Below are positions 25,628 to 34,825 of a stretch of 64,000 nt of DNA, piece after piece (position 1 is the first letter of the stretch; every line of letters begins with the position of its first letter). The translations under genes were made by a program, and so were the position numbers. Source of the stretch: Rossellomorea vietnamensis NBRC 101237. GTDB lineage: Bacteria; Bacillota; Bacilli; Bacillales; Bacillaceae_B. Under the pieces are notes generated by a model. That model ran no database searches and was not told where the DNA came from. It worked only from the letters and a program-made list of their open reading frames with translations. The stretch is from contig NZ_BCVQ01000008.1 in assembly GCF_001591825.1 (NCBI RefSeq), forward strand, positions 1 through 64,000. Reading direction: 5' to 3'.

Positions 25628-26681
25628 ACGATTACGTGAAACCTTTTCAGAGAATGAACTTGACGGTATTTTATTGACGAGTATGTATAACCGACGCTAT
25701 ATGACGAACTTTACGGGTTCTTCGGGAGTGGTATTGATTTCAAAGGAGAAGGCCTTATTCATCACCGATTTCAGATACATAGAACAAGCAACGGAACAGG
25801 CGGCTGATTATGAAATCGTGCAGCATACCGGTCCGATTCATGAAGAAGTGGCAAAGCAGGTGAAGAACCTGGGTATTACGAAACTTGGTTTCGAAAAGAA
25901 CGATATGACCTACAGTGCTTTCGAAAGCTACCGGGATACAGTGGAAGCGGAAATGGTGCCGGTATCCGGTTTAGTGGAAAAGTTACGCTTGATTAAGACA
26001 CCTGAAGAGCTTAATATAATTAAGGATGCGGCGGATATCGCCGATGCAGCATTTAAGCATATATTAGATTTCATCAAACCGGGTGTGACAGAGTTAGAGG
26101 TTTCAAATGAATTAGAATTCTTCATGAGAAAAGCAGGAGCCACTTCATCCTCTTTTGATACCATCGTTGCCTCAGGTTATCGTTCTGCACTGCCTCACGG
26201 GGTGGCCAGTGATAAAGTCATTGAAAAAGGTGATTTTGTAACATTGGATTATGGTGCATACTATAAAGGATACTGCTCCGATATGACACGTACTTTATCG
26301 GTAGGAGAACCAAGTGAGAAATTGAAAGAGATCTATGATGTCGTCCTTCAATCACAGCTTCTTGCCATGGACCGGATCAAGCCGGGCATGACAGGTAAGG
26401 AAGCGGATGCGATCGCACGCGATTACATAACAGAAAAGGGTTATGGTGAGTATTTCGGACACACATTAGGGCATGGGATCGGTCTTGAAGTACACGAAGG
26501 ACCAGGACTTTCTACGCGCTCTGATGTGGTTCTCGAGCCTGGGATGATTGTAACCGTTGAACCAGGTATCTATGTACCGGGTGTTGGCGGCGTACGCATC
26601 GAGGACGATACACTCATAACGGAAGATTCAAATGAAACACTGACACACTCAACAAAAGATCTAATCATTCTACCATTTTAG
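25617..26681 (+). CDS. yqhT: M24 family Xaa-Pro aminopeptidase YqhT
   Basis: A 354-residue metallopeptidase with a creatinase-type N-terminal domain and a pita-bread catalytic domain. The five metal ligands D211, D222, H286, E315 and E329 are all visible (LDYGAYYKGYCSDMTRT, GHTLGHGIG, TVEPGIY, RIEDD). It should remove N-terminal residues preceding proline. In this cluster it directly precedes efp, whose product helps ribosomes synthesise proline runs, so the two are thematically linked. It overlaps aroQ by 11 bases. Confidence 0.95.
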   Translation: MKIERLRETFSENELDGILLTSMYNRRYMTNFTGSSGVVLISKEKALFITDFRYIEQATEQAADYEIVQHTGPIHEEVAKQVKNLGITKLGFEKNDMTYSAFESYRDTVEAEMVPVSGLVEKLRLIKTPEELNIIKDAADIADAAFKHILDFIKPGVTELEVSNELEFFMRKAGATSSSFDTIVASGYRSALPHGVASDKVIEKGDFVTLDYGAYYKGYCSDMTRTLSVGEPSEKLKEIYDVVLQSQLLAMDRIKPGMTGKEADAIARDYITEKGYGEYFGHTLGHGIGLEVHEGPGLSTRSDVVLEPGMIVTVEPGIYVPGVGGVRIEDDTLITEDSNETLTHSTKDLIILPF

Positions 26682-26719
26682 TCCTGAAAAAGGCCTACTA
26701 ATCAATAGGAGGAATAAAC

Positions 26720-27277
26720 ATGATTTCAGTAAATGATTTTCGCACAGGTTTAACCGTTGAAGTCGACAACGGAATTTGGCGGGTAATCGATTTCCAACAC
26801 GTTAAACCAGGTAAGGGGGCCGCGTTCGTCCGCTCTAAACTTCGTAACCTGCGCACAGGTGCCATCCAGGAAAAAACGTTCCGTGCCGGTGAAAAAGTTG
26901 GAAAAGCACAGATCGACAACCGTAAAATGCAGTACCTGTATGCCAATGGGGACATGCATGTATTCATGGACAACGAAAGCTACGATCAAATCGAGCTTCC
27001 TGCTTCTTCCATCGAATATGAATTGAAATATTTAAAAGAAAACATGGAAGTATCCATTATGATGTATGGAGCCGAAACGCTTGGTGTCGAGCTTCCAAAC
27101 TCTGTTGAATTAAAAGTGACGGAAACAGAACCGGGAATCAAAGGTGACACGGCTTCCGGTGGATCCAAGCCAGCTACTGTTGAAACAGGTTTAGTGGTAA
27201 ACGTTCCATTCTTCGTGAACGAAGGGGACACACTGATCATTAACACAACGGACGGATCTTACGTATCACGGGGATAA
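26720..27277 (+). CDS. efp: elongation factor P
   Basis: EF-P (185 residues) binds between the P and E sites and rescues ribosomes stalled on polyproline. All three beta-barrel domains are present. The tip lysine is K32 in [10 protein letters not shown], the residue that carries 5-aminopentanol in B. subtilis. Strong ribosome site ATAGGAGG at 26705. It ends with a good terminator and is followed directly by the spoIIIA promoter; yqhV, which lies here in B. subtilis, is absent. Confidence 0.97.
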   Translation: MISVNDFRTGLTVEVDNGIWRVIDFQHVKPGKGAAFVRSKLRNLRTGAIQEKTFRAGEKVGKAQIDNRKMQYLYANGDMHVFMDNESYDQIELPASSIEYELKYLKENMEVSIMMYGAETLGVELPNSVELKVTETEPGIKGDTASGGSKPATVETGLVVNVPFFVNEGDTLIINTTDGSYVSRG

Positions 27278-27290
27278 AGAATAAATATCA

Positions 27291-27329
27291 AAAGCCTGAA
27301 CGGGATGAATCCCGTTCAGGCTTTTTTTG
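27291..27329 (+). terminator. intrinsic terminator of efp
   Basis: AAAGCCTGAACGGGAT / ATCCCGTTCAGGCTTTTTTT hairpin with a T7 tract. Confidence 0.95.
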
Positions 27330-27379
27330 TCTTTTTCCGTTCCACTCCCAATGACCACCTCGAATCTCCCAACTCTATT

Positions 27380-27408
27380 GTCATAATCTCCATTCGCTAG
27401 AATACATT
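27380..27408 (+). promoter_or_regulatory. sigma-E promoter of the spoIIIA operon
   Basis: GTCATAAT (27380-27387), 13-bp spacer, AATACATT (27401-27408) fits the sigma-E consensus (TCATATT-type -35, CATACAMT-type -10). The B. subtilis spoIIIA operon is known to be sigma-E dependent in the mother cell. Confidence 0.75.
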
Positions 27409-27481
27409 GTATTATCGGGAAGCATGTACGAAGGGTCCAGATCCTTCCACCCGAAGTGGAACAAGATTAGGAGGTCTCCAT

Positions 27482-28405
27482 ATGCAAGAAGTTCTAGCCT
27501 TTCTACCCAGCACTATATCTGATAAAGTCCTGTCCCTTCCACAAGATCTGATTGACCGGATAGAAGAAATCAGGGTTCGTACCAACCGTGTATTAGAGGT
27601 AACGGCACGGGGGAAGCCATACTTTCTTTCCTATACGGTCACAGAAGAAGATAGTGAACAGCTCATTAACAAATTATCCCGCCATTCATTTTATACATTG
27701 GAAGAAGAATTGAAGCGTGGCTATATCACGATTGAAGGCGGGCATCGGGTGGGGCTCGCCGGGAAGGTGATACTAGAGGGCGGAGTTGTGAAGGGGATTC
27801 GGAATCTCTCTTCTTTTAATATCCGGATTGCCAGGGAAAAGCTTGGCATAGCTCGGTCCATCCTTCCATATGTGTACAGTGACGGCTGGAAACATACGAT
27901 GCTCATTGGTTCCCCTCAGACCGGCAAAACGACCCTGTTACGGGATCTGGCCAGGATGATTTCGACGGGGGTCCCTGAAAGAAATATCCCGCCATTCAAG
28001 GTGGGAATCGTTGATGAACGATCAGAAATTGCCGGCTGCGTGAACGGCATCCCTCAGCTGATGTTCGGTCCGAGGGTGGACGTGCTGGATGCCTGTCCAA
28101 AAGCTGAAGGAATGATGATGCTGATCCGTTCCATGAGTCCGGATGTCCTGATCGTGGATGAAATCGGACGGGTGGAAGACGGTCAGGCGATTCAGGAAGC
28201 CGTAAATGCCGGTATTACCCTTGTCATGACGACGCATGGGTCTTCTTTAAGCGAAGTAAGGAAGAGACCTGTGATCAAGGATATTGTGAATCTACAGACG
28301 ATTGAACGATTCGTGGAACTGAGGAGGGGGGATGAACCGGGTAAGGTCCATGAGGTGTGGGACGAACACGGACAATCTCTTCTGAAAAAAGTGAGTGTGA
28401 CGTAA
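27482..28405 (+). CDS. spoIIIAA: stage III sporulation protein AA, ATPase
   Basis: SpoIIIAA (307 residues) is the VirB11/secretion-type ATPase of the SpoIIIA-SpoIIQ channel that joins mother cell and forespore. The Walker A is GSPQTGKTT (143-151) and Walker B lies in DVLIVDEIGR. I start at ATG 27482, which has TAGGAGGTC at the right distance and gives the same length as in B. subtilis; the open frame begins at 27407 within the promoter. First of eight tightly packed genes. Confidence 0.96.
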   Translation: MQEVLAFLPSTISDKVLSLPQDLIDRIEEIRVRTNRVLEVTARGKPYFLSYTVTEEDSEQLINKLSRHSFYTLEEELKRGYITIEGGHRVGLAGKVILEGGVVKGIRNLSSFNIRIAREKLGIARSILPYVYSDGWKHTMLIGSPQTGKTTLLRDLARMISTGVPERNIPPFKVGIVDERSEIAGCVNGIPQLMFGPRVDVLDACPKAEGMMMLIRSMSPDVLIVDEIGRVEDGQAIQEAVNAGITLVMTTHGSSLSEVRKRPVIKDIVNLQTIERFVELRRGDEPGKVHEVWDEHGQSLLKKVSVT

Positions 28406-28921
28406 ATGATAAAACTTGTTGGCGCTGTATTTATTCTCCTTTCCACTTCCTGGGCAGGGTTCGAAGCTTCGAAATATTTGACGGAAAGGCCAAGGCAGCT
28501 TCGGCTATTGAAGCTGGCCCTTCAGTCATTGGAAGCTGAAATCACCTATAGTCATACCCCTTTGCACGAAGCGACCAGAAAGATTTCCAAACAACTGCAA
28601 AAGCCTGTTTCCTGGTTTTTTGAATCGTTCTCGAAGAAATTGACAGAGCAGGAGATCTCAGTGAAGAAAGCATGGGAAGAAAGCCTGAACGATGTCTGGA
28701 AGTTAACGGCCTTTAAAGCGGGTGAGTATGAAATCCTGAAGCAATTCGGAGAAAACCTTGGCAGACACGACATGATGACTCAGCAAAAACATATCCAGCT
28801 TGCTCTCAAACATCTGGATAGGGAAGAAACGGAAGCCGTTGAAAAGCAGAAGAAATATGAAAAGATGACAAAAAGTTTAGGTTTTCTATCAGGACTTTTG
28901 TTGATCATCCTACTACTCTGA
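28406..28921 (+). CDS. spoIIIAB: stage III sporulation protein AB
   Basis: A 171-residue membrane protein with one N-terminal helix (MIKLVGAVFILLSTSWAGFEA) and one C-terminal helix (LGFLSGLLLIILLL) around a cytosolic helical domain. It resembles GspF-type platform proteins and interacts with the SpoIIIAA ATPase in the feeding-tube channel. It starts directly after the spoIIIAA stop codon. Confidence 0.95.
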   Translation: MIKLVGAVFILLSTSWAGFEASKYLTERPRQLRLLKLALQSLEAEITYSHTPLHEATRKISKQLQKPVSWFFESFSKKLTEQEISVKKAWEESLNDVWKLTAFKAGEYEILKQFGENLGRHDMMTQQKHIQLALKHLDREETEAVEKQKKYEKMTKSLGFLSGLLLIILLL

Positions 28922-28971
28922 CTTGCGGACGGCATACGGGATGAGGCTTAGAAACCAGGAGGGAAATAAAT

Positions 28972-29178
28972 ATGGGAATTGACGTGGATATTATTTTCAA
29001 GATTGCCGGAGTGGGGATTGTCGTCGCCTTTTTGCATACGATTTTAGATCAGGTAGGAAAGAAGGAATATGCCCAGTGGGTGACATTATTCGGGTTCATC
29101 TACATCTTGTTCATGGTGGCTTCGATTGTCGATGATTTGTTCCAGAAGATAAAATCGGTCTTCTTATATCAAGGATAA
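28972..29178 (+). CDS. spoIIIAC: stage III sporulation protein AC
   Basis: A 68-residue protein with two membrane helices around a polar turn (QVGKKEYAQ). ATG 28972 has CCAGGAGGGAAATA upstream. It is part of the membrane portion of the SpoIIIA channel and resembles SpoIIIAD in sequence. Confidence 0.95.
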   Translation: MGIDVDIIFKIAGVGIVVAFLHTILDQVGKKEYAQWVTLFGFIYILFMVASIVDDLFQKIKSVFLYQG

Positions 29179-29191
29179 GGGGGCGTCCGCG

Positions 29192-29584
29192 ATTGAAATC
29201 ATCCAGATTGTAGGTATTGCACTGGTTGCTACTTTTCTCGCTTTGATTGTGAAAGAACAAAAACCAAATTTTGCTTTCCTGCTCATTGTGTTCACAGGTT
29301 GTACGATTTTTTTATTTCTTATTGATCAAATTTATTCCATCATTCATATGATTGAAAAGCTTGCTGCAAACGCAAACGTGAACATGGTGTATGTGGAAAC
29401 CATTCTGAAAATCATCGGCATCGCTTACATAGCGGAATTCGCTTCACACATTACGAAAGATGCCGGGCAGGGGGCCCTGGCAGCGAAAGTGGAGCTTGCC
29501 GGAAAGATCTTAATATTGGCAATGGCTGTTCCCATTCTGACAGTCATCATCGAAACGATCATCAATATGATCCCGACTGGATAA
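29192..29584 (+). CDS. spoIIIAD: stage III sporulation protein AD, apparent ATT start
   Basis: A membrane protein of about 130 residues. The conserved N-terminus IEIIQIVGIALVATFLALIV aligns with MQIDIVQIVGLGLIATFLSLIV-type sequences of B. subtilis SpoIIIAD, but no ATG, GTG or TTG lies at its beginning. The first such codon in frame (TTG 29243) would delete half of helix 1. GGATAAGGGGGCG (29173-29184) is correctly spaced for ATT 29192, so I take this rare codon as the start. The length then matches the family. Channel component together with SpoIIIAC and SpoIIIAE. Confidence 0.9.
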   Translation: MEIIQIVGIALVATFLALIVKEQKPNFAFLLIVFTGCTIFLFLIDQIYSIIHMIEKLAANANVNMVYVETILKIIGIAYIAEFASHITKDAGQGALAAKVELAGKILILAMAVPILTVIIETIINMIPTG

Positions 29585-29608
29585 GCGAAACGTTAAGAGG
29601 TGGAATGA

Positions 29609-30808
29609 ATGTTGCAATTATACCGGATACTCGTCACAGCACTCGTTATCTTTTTCATCACAGCCTCAAGTGGACAAGCAGAAGAAGGGGATGAACAGAC
29701 TCCTCCCGATACAAACATCCAGCAGGAATTGATCGATGCGCAGCTGGACCGGTTAGGGGTTGAAGAATTGACAGGATACTGGAATAGTATCGTGGATCAA
29801 TACGGCGGCTATCTTCCCGAAAGTCAAAAAGGCAGTTTGATCGATTTCATGAAAGGCGAGAAAGAGTTCTCCTTCAAGGCATGGTTCAGCGGTATCTTCA
29901 AATTTGCCTTTCAGGAGCTTGTGATGAATGGAAAGTTATTGGGGACCCTGATCATGCTCACGATCTTCAGCATGTTTCTCCAGTCCCTGCAGAATGCTTT
30001 CGAAGGGGGAAGCGTCAGCAAGGTGGCATACAGCATCATTTTCATGGTGCTGATCATCATCGCCCTGAATAGTTTTCACGTGGCCATCGACTACACCCGG
30101 GATGCGATCTCCACCATGGTCCATTTCATCATCGCGCTCATCCCGCTGCTCCTTGCCCTGATTGCCGCTTCAGGAGGCGTGGTTTCGGCAGCTTTCTTTC
30201 ATCCGGTCATCATCTTCCTGATGAATACAAGCGGTCTGCTCATTCAGAATGTCGTACTGCCCCTCCTGTTCTTATCCGCCCTTCTGAGCATTGTGAGCAC
30301 TCTTTCCAGTCATTATAAAGTGACTCAGCTCGCTCAATTATTGAGAACTTGGAGCATCGGCCTGTTAGGGGCGTTCATGACGGTCTTTCTCGGGGTGATA
30401 TCCGTACAGGGTGCCACCGCAGCCGTGACGGACGGCATAACGATCCGTACAGCGAAATTTGTGACAGGCAACTTTGTCCCGGTCATCGGCAGGATGTTCA
30501 CGGACGCAGCGGATACCGTGATCAGCGCATCTGTCCTCCTGAAAAATACGGTGGGGATAGCGGGTGTCGCCATTGTACTGATCATTGCAGCCTTTCCGGC
30601 CATCAAGATCTTGATGATTGCCTTCATATACAAACTGGCGGCCGCTCTCCTTCAACCTCTCGGGGGAGGGCCGGTAATCGAATGCCTGGATACAATCGCA
30701 AAGAGTGTGATTTATGTCTTTGCGGCCCTGGCGATCGTGTCCTTTATGTTTTTCTTAAGTCTTACCGTCATCATTGCAGCGGGAAATATTACGATGATGA
30801 TGCGATAA
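29609..30808 (+). CDS. spoIIIAE: stage III sporulation protein AE
   Basis: A 399-residue polytopic membrane protein with an N-terminal signal-like helix ending near SSGQAEE, an extracytoplasmic segment of about 75 residues and then a series of membrane helices. It is the most hydrophobic channel component and resembles export-gate or transporter proteins. ATG 29609 has TTAAGAGGTGG upstream. Confidence 0.95.
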   Translation: MLQLYRILVTALVIFFITASSGQAEEGDEQTPPDTNIQQELIDAQLDRLGVEELTGYWNSIVDQYGGYLPESQKGSLIDFMKGEKEFSFKAWFSGIFKFAFQELVMNGKLLGTLIMLTIFSMFLQSLQNAFEGGSVSKVAYSIIFMVLIIIALNSFHVAIDYTRDAISTMVHFIIALIPLLLALIAASGGVVSAAFFHPVIIFLMNTSGLLIQNVVLPLLFLSALLSIVSTLSSHYKVTQLAQLLRTWSIGLLGAFMTVFLGVISVQGATAAVTDGITIRTAKFVTGNFVPVIGRMFTDAADTVISASVLLKNTVGIAGVAIVLIIAAFPAIKILMIAFIYKLAAALLQPLGGGPVIECLDTIAKSVIYVFAALAIVSFMFFLSLTVIIAAGNITMMMR

Positions 30809-30820
30809 GGGGGTCCCGCC

Positions 30821-31450
30821 ATGTCATTTCTAACCGATTGGATTACAAATATCATCATCTTTGTTCTCTTAGCCACCGTCATTGACATGCTTCTTCCAAG
30901 CTCGAACATGCAGAAATATGCCAAAATCGTGACCGGCTTATTATTGATCACCATCATCCTTACACCACTCTTTAAATTGATGTCCACGGATTTTGATGAG
31001 GTGATGAATTCCATTGATTTAAATGGTCCTTCTCAGAATAAATCGATGGAAAATGAAATAGAAATGAAGAAAAAAGAAATACAAGCCTCACAACGTGCAT
31101 ATATTTTAGAACAGATGGCTGTCCAAATGAAACAAGAAGCAGAAAAGGAGATGATGGATGAGCAAGGCAAAGTCATTGAGAAGGTGACCATACAAGCTGA
31201 TGACGTAGAAAATCTTCCCGACAGTATTACAGGAGTGAAAGTGATTGTGAAAGAAAAGGAAAGTGAAAAAGACAGCACGATTGAAGCAGTCCAGAACGTG
31301 GAGATCGATACGGGATCTGAAACGAGAAAGAAAACATCCGACGAAGATACGTCCCAACTGGCCACCTTACTAGCCGAACAATGGAATCTAACACAAGACA
31401 AAATAATCATTACAGTTGAAGGGGGGACTGGGGAAGGTAATGAACTTTAA
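30821..31450 (+). CDS. spoIIIAF: stage III sporulation protein AF
   Basis: This 209-residue protein has two membrane helices (about residues 8-26 and 33-55) and a long, charged, coiled-coil-prone domain that should form the ring-building module in the intermembrane space. ATG 30821 follows AAGGGGGTCCC. Its end overlaps spoIIIAG by 11 bases. Confidence 0.94.
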   Translation: MSFLTDWITNIIIFVLLATVIDMLLPSSNMQKYAKIVTGLLLITIILTPLFKLMSTDFDEVMNSIDLNGPSQNKSMENEIEMKKKEIQASQRAYILEQMAVQMKQEAEKEMMDEQGKVIEKVTIQADDVENLPDSITGVKVIVKEKESEKDSTIEAVQNVEIDTGSETRKKTSDEDTSQLATLLAEQWNLTQDKIIITVEGGTGEGNEL

Positions 31451-32093
31451 TAAAGGTCCGCTGAATTTGCTGAAGGAATGGTTGTCAAAAGAAGACGCGA
31501 ACTCTCCACCAAGGGGGAAAAAAGGTAAAAGGCTGCATTATTTTCTCGTTGTGCTTCTCATAGGAGTGGCCTTCATGCTGATCAGCGACCTGTGGAGCGG
31601 TGATCAAGGGGTGGAGGTTGCGAAGCAGGTGGATGGAGGTACCCCTGAAGAAGTGGCGACATTCGGATCAGGTCAAAAGGAATCGGATGGGTCCATGAGG
31701 GATTACGAAGATCGATACGAAAATCAGTTGAAAGAAGCCCTTGATCAAATTGTCGGTGTTAGCGATGTATATGTCGTCGTGAATGTGGAGGCAACAGAAT
31801 CCAAAGTGTATGAAAAAAATGAGTCGACAAAAATTCAATCCACCGATGAAGAGGATAAAGAAGGTGGAAAGCGGTCGATCGAAGATAAATCCCGGGAAGA
31901 AGAAATCGTCATTGTAAATAACGGGGATAAAGAAGTTCCCATTGTGAAAGAAACAAAAAAACCTAAAGTCACCGGTGTCCTTGTAGTAGCAAAGGGAGCC
32001 GATAACATACAAATCAAAAAATGGATTATAGAGGCCGTCACCCGCGCTCTTGATGTTCCAAGTCACCGGGTATCGGTCCTGCCCAAACAATAA
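31440..32093 (+). CDS. spoIIIAG: stage III sporulation protein AG
   Basis: A 217-residue protein with one membrane helix (about residues 35-52) followed by a long acidic, Glu/Lys-rich extracytoplasmic domain. SpoIIIAG builds a large ring in the intermembrane channel. I take ATG 31440, preceded by GGGGAAGG, which gives MNFNKGPLNLLKEWL; the open frame to 31416 overlaps spoIIIAF and is not needed. Confidence 0.94.
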   Translation: MNFNKGPLNLLKEWLSKEDANSPPRGKKGKRLHYFLVVLLIGVAFMLISDLWSGDQGVEVAKQVDGGTPEEVATFGSGQKESDGSMRDYEDRYENQLKEALDQIVGVSDVYVVVNVEATESKVYEKNESTKIQSTDEEDKEGGKRSIEDKSREEEIVIVNNGDKEVPIVKETKKPKVTGVLVVAKGADNIQIKKWIIEAVTRALDVPSHRVSVLPKQ

Positions 32094-32107
32094 GGGGGAA
32101 ATGATAG

Positions 32108-32662
32108 ATGTTACTGAAAAAACAAACGGTATGGCTATTAACGATGTTGAGTCTTGTGATTGTCCTTTCGGTTTACTACATTACGTCACCAACACAACAA
32201 GCGACAGATATGGCTTATCAGGAAAAGGATGCAAAGGAACAGGCTAAAGGTGGGGATAAAGAGACAATGTCAGGAAATGGCATGGAAGTCGTTACGGACG
32301 CCGCTGGAAATGAAATGTTCGAAGCATTGCGTCTTGAAGTAACAGACCAGCGTGATCAGCTTCGTGAAGAGCTGGAGGCTAAGGTAGCAAACGCGGATGT
32401 GTCAGCAGAAGAAAAGAGTGCAGCCTATGAGCAGATGGAAAACCTTCGTGAACTGGCCATGACGGAATCGGTTCTTGAAACGATGATCAAAACAATGGGT
32501 TACGATGATGCCCTTGTCAGAGCAAACGGAGAAAACATCCGGATCACGGTGAAATCAGACAAAGAGCACACTAAAGCCGATGCCAATGAAATCATCCGAC
32601 TGGTCATGAGTGAAGTGGGACAAATGAAGCCGGTCGCAGTGGAATTCCAGCCGGCAAACTAA
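32108..32662 (+). CDS. spoIIIAH: stage III sporulation protein AH
   Basis: A 184-residue protein with one N-terminal membrane helix (about residues 7-26) and a C-terminal YscJ/FliF-like domain (from about residue 90) that binds SpoIIQ across the intermembrane space. ATG 32108 follows AAGGGGGAAATG. It is the last gene of the operon; a terminator follows. Confidence 0.95.
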   Translation: MLLKKQTVWLLTMLSLVIVLSVYYITSPTQQATDMAYQEKDAKEQAKGGDKETMSGNGMEVVTDAAGNEMFEALRLEVTDQRDQLREELEAKVANADVSAEEKSAAYEQMENLRELAMTESVLETMIKTMGYDDALVRANGENIRITVKSDKEHTKADANEIIRLVMSEVGQMKPVAVEFQPAN

Positions 32663-32679
32663 ACGGATCCAGGCCACGT

Positions 32680-32714
32680 TGCCGCCTAAAGCAGACCCTT
32701 TAGGCGGCTTATTT
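32680..32714 (+). terminator. intrinsic terminator of spoIIIA
   Basis: GCCGCCTAAAG / CTTTAGGCGGC perfect 11-bp stem with the loop CAGACC and a T-rich tail. Confidence 0.88.
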
Positions 32715-32856
32715 ATGTTTAATCCAGAAATTGCTTATTGCACCATTTTGTCAGATAAATGAAAAATCCTTTTCTATTATTTTATTTTTTTCCGAAAAAG
32801 GTCTAGAATAGAGATAGGGTTGTATGCGCTTTTAAAAGGATGGTAGGAATCGCATA

Positions 32857-32904
32857 TTGAATTTATACGAGGTATTATCGTATGATGTTAGTAGCTAGTC
32901 ATAA
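32857..32904 (+). promoter_or_regulatory. accB promoter with a FapR-like palindrome
   Basis: TTGAAT (32857-32862), 18 bp, TATGAT (32881-32886) is a plausible sigma-A promoter. Directly after the -10, TTAGTAGCTAGTCATAA (32888-32904) matches 12 of 17 positions of the FapR operator as I recall it (TTAGTACCTGATACTAA), with a perfect left half and a degenerate right half. FapR sites usually overlap the -10/+1 region as here. Confidence 0.4.
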
Positions 32905-32933
32905 TTTTTTAAACTATAAGAGGGGTGTCAACA

Positions 32934-33434
32934 GTGTTGAAAATTCAAGAAATTCGCGAAATAATCAAACTCGTAGATCAATCAAGTGTTGAAGAGTTTA
33001 CATACGAGCATGATGGTTCTAAGATCAATCTAAAGAAAAATAATGGCGTGACCGTATCGGCCCAGCCGGTGGTACAAGCAGTCGAAGAAGTAAAACCTGC
33101 TGCACAAGCCGTTCAACAAGCACCTGTACAGGAAGCTGCTGCTCCTGCACAACCGGAAAAAGAAGCTCCACAAGCTGGCGCAGAGGATGCTAACTTACAT
33201 AAAATCACGTCTCCGATGGTCGGGACCTTCTACCAATCCTCTTCACCTGAATCAGGTCCATATGTAAAAGTCGGGGATAAAGTCGATGAAAGCTCAGTGG
33301 TATGCATCGTGGAAGCGATGAAACTATTTAATGAAATCGAAGCCGAAGCAAAAGGCGAAATCGTAGAAATACTAGTAAAAGACGGTCAATTAGTGGAATA
33401 TGGTCAGCCGTTATTCTTGGTTAAACCTGAATAA
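32934..33434 (+). CDS. accB: acetyl-CoA carboxylase biotin carboxyl carrier protein
   Basis: BCCP (166 residues) carries the biotin on K130 in EAMKLFNEI. An N-terminal helix domain, an Ala/Pro/Gln-rich linker (about 50-85) and the C-terminal biotinyl domain are in the standard order. I choose GTG 32934, 8 bases after AGAGGGG, so the protein begins at [13 protein letters not shown] as in B. subtilis; the in-frame GTG at 32925 is part of the ribosome site. Provides malonyl-CoA for fatty acids with AccC and the carboxyltransferase encoded elsewhere. Confidence 0.95.
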   Translation: MLKIQEIREIIKLVDQSSVEEFTYEHDGSKINLKKNNGVTVSAQPVVQAVEEVKPAAQAVQQAPVQEAAAPAQPEKEAPQAGAEDANLHKITSPMVGTFYQSSSPESGPYVKVGDKVDESSVVCIVEAMKLFNEIEAEAKGEIVEILVKDGQLVEYGQPLFLVKPE

Positions 33435-33449
33435 GGAGCGAATATAGAT

Positions 33450-34802
33450 ATGATAAAAAAGGTACTAATCGCCAATCGAGGAGAAATTGCTGTACGTATC
33501 ATTCGTGCATGCCGAGATCTAGGCATTGAAAGTGTAGCCGTTTATTCTGAAGCAGATAAAGAGGCACTTCATGTTCAATTAGCGGATGAAGCTTATTGCA
33601 TCGGACCAACTGCTTCGAAAGACAGCTACCTGAATTTCACAAATATCATCAGCGTGGCAAAACTGACGGATTGTGATGCGATCCACCCGGGTTACGGATT
33701 TCTAGCAGAGAACTCAGATTTTGCAGAGTTGTGCCGCGATTGCAACATCATCTTCATCGGTCCTTCTCCTGAAGCCATCTCCAAGATGGGGACGAAAGAT
33801 GTGGCTCGTGAAACGATGAGGGAAGCAGGCGTTCCGATTGTCCCTGGTTCAAAAGGCATTGTGAAAGATGCAGAGGATGCAGTTCAGCTTGCAGAATCCA
33901 TGGGTTATCCCGTGATCATCAAAGCCACTGCCGGTGGCGGAGGTAAAGGGATCCGTGTCGCGAAAAGTCAGGAAGAGCTTATCAAAGGGGTGACGATCAC
34001 CCAACAGGAAGCCATGACTGCATTCGGAAACCCGGGTGTATATATCGAGAAGTTCATCGAGGACTTCAGGCACGTGGAAATTCAAGTGCTCGCCGATAAC
34101 TTCGGAAACGTGATCCACCTTGGTGAACGGGACTGTACGATTCAGCGCCGCCTTCAAAAATTGATTGAAGAAACACCGTCGCCTGCTTTAACAGAAGAGA
34201 ATCGTGTTAAAATGGGGGAAGCAGCAGTAAAAGCAGCCAAAGCGGTTGATTATACAGGTGCCGGCACGGTAGAATTTATATATGATTACGTGAATCAATC
34301 ATTCTACTTTATGGAAATGAATACGCGTATCCAGGTGGAACATCCTGTAACGGAACAAGTAACAGGTGTCGATTTGATTAAGGAACAGATTCTCGTGGCA
34401 TCGGGACAAAAGCTTTCCCTGACACAGGAAGAAGTGACGTTCACTGGCTGGGCCATTGAATGCCGTATCAATGCCGAGAATCCAGAAAAGAATTTCATGC
34501 CTTCAGCGGGCCGGATCGAAATGTATCTTCCACCGGGCGGCATTGGCGTAAGAGTCGACTCAGCCGCATATCCTGGTTATATGATCCCTCCATATTACGA
34601 TAGCATGATTGCCAAAGTGATTACCTATGGAGCGACACGTGAAGAAGCCATTTCAAGGATGAAGCGGGCTCTAAGTGAATTTGTGGTTGAAGGTATACAC
34701 ACAACCATCCCGTTCCACCTCAGACTATTAGATCATGAAACCTTTGTAGGTGGGGAATTCAATACGAAATTCTTAGAAAAATATGAAGTAATGAAATCCT
34801 AG
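33450..34802 (+). CDS. accC: acetyl-CoA carboxylase, biotin carboxylase subunit
   Basis: This 450-residue ATP-grasp enzyme carboxylates the biotin on AccB. Visible are the N-terminal [18 protein letters not shown], the glycine-rich ATP loop [12 protein letters not shown] and the catalytic [15 protein letters not shown] segment. It follows accB by 15 bases with AAGGAGCG upstream and forms one operon with accB and amaP. Confidence 0.97.
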   Translation: MIKKVLIANRGEIAVRIIRACRDLGIESVAVYSEADKEALHVQLADEAYCIGPTASKDSYLNFTNIISVAKLTDCDAIHPGYGFLAENSDFAELCRDCNIIFIGPSPEAISKMGTKDVARETMREAGVPIVPGSKGIVKDAEDAVQLAESMGYPVIIKATAGGGGKGIRVAKSQEELIKGVTITQQEAMTAFGNPGVYIEKFIEDFRHVEIQVLADNFGNVIHLGERDCTIQRRLQKLIEETPSPALTEENRVKMGEAAVKAAKAVDYTGAGTVEFIYDYVNQSFYFMEMNTRIQVEHPVTEQVTGVDLIKEQILVASGQKLSLTQEEVTFTGWAIECRINAENPEKNFMPSAGRIEMYLPPGGIGVRVDSAAYPGYMIPPYYDSMIAKVITYGATREEAISRMKRALSEFVVEGIHTTIPFHLRLLDHETFVGGEFNTKFLEKYEVMKS

Positions 34803-34825
34803 TGTGAATTCAGGAGGTGCCATAC

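Noticed and set aside
30349-30885. 178-residue plus-strand ORF overlapping spoIIIAE and spoIIIAF
   Set aside because: Out-of-frame shadow rich in Arg/His/Ser with no hydrophobic segments or ribosome site; spoIIIAE fully accounts for the sequence.
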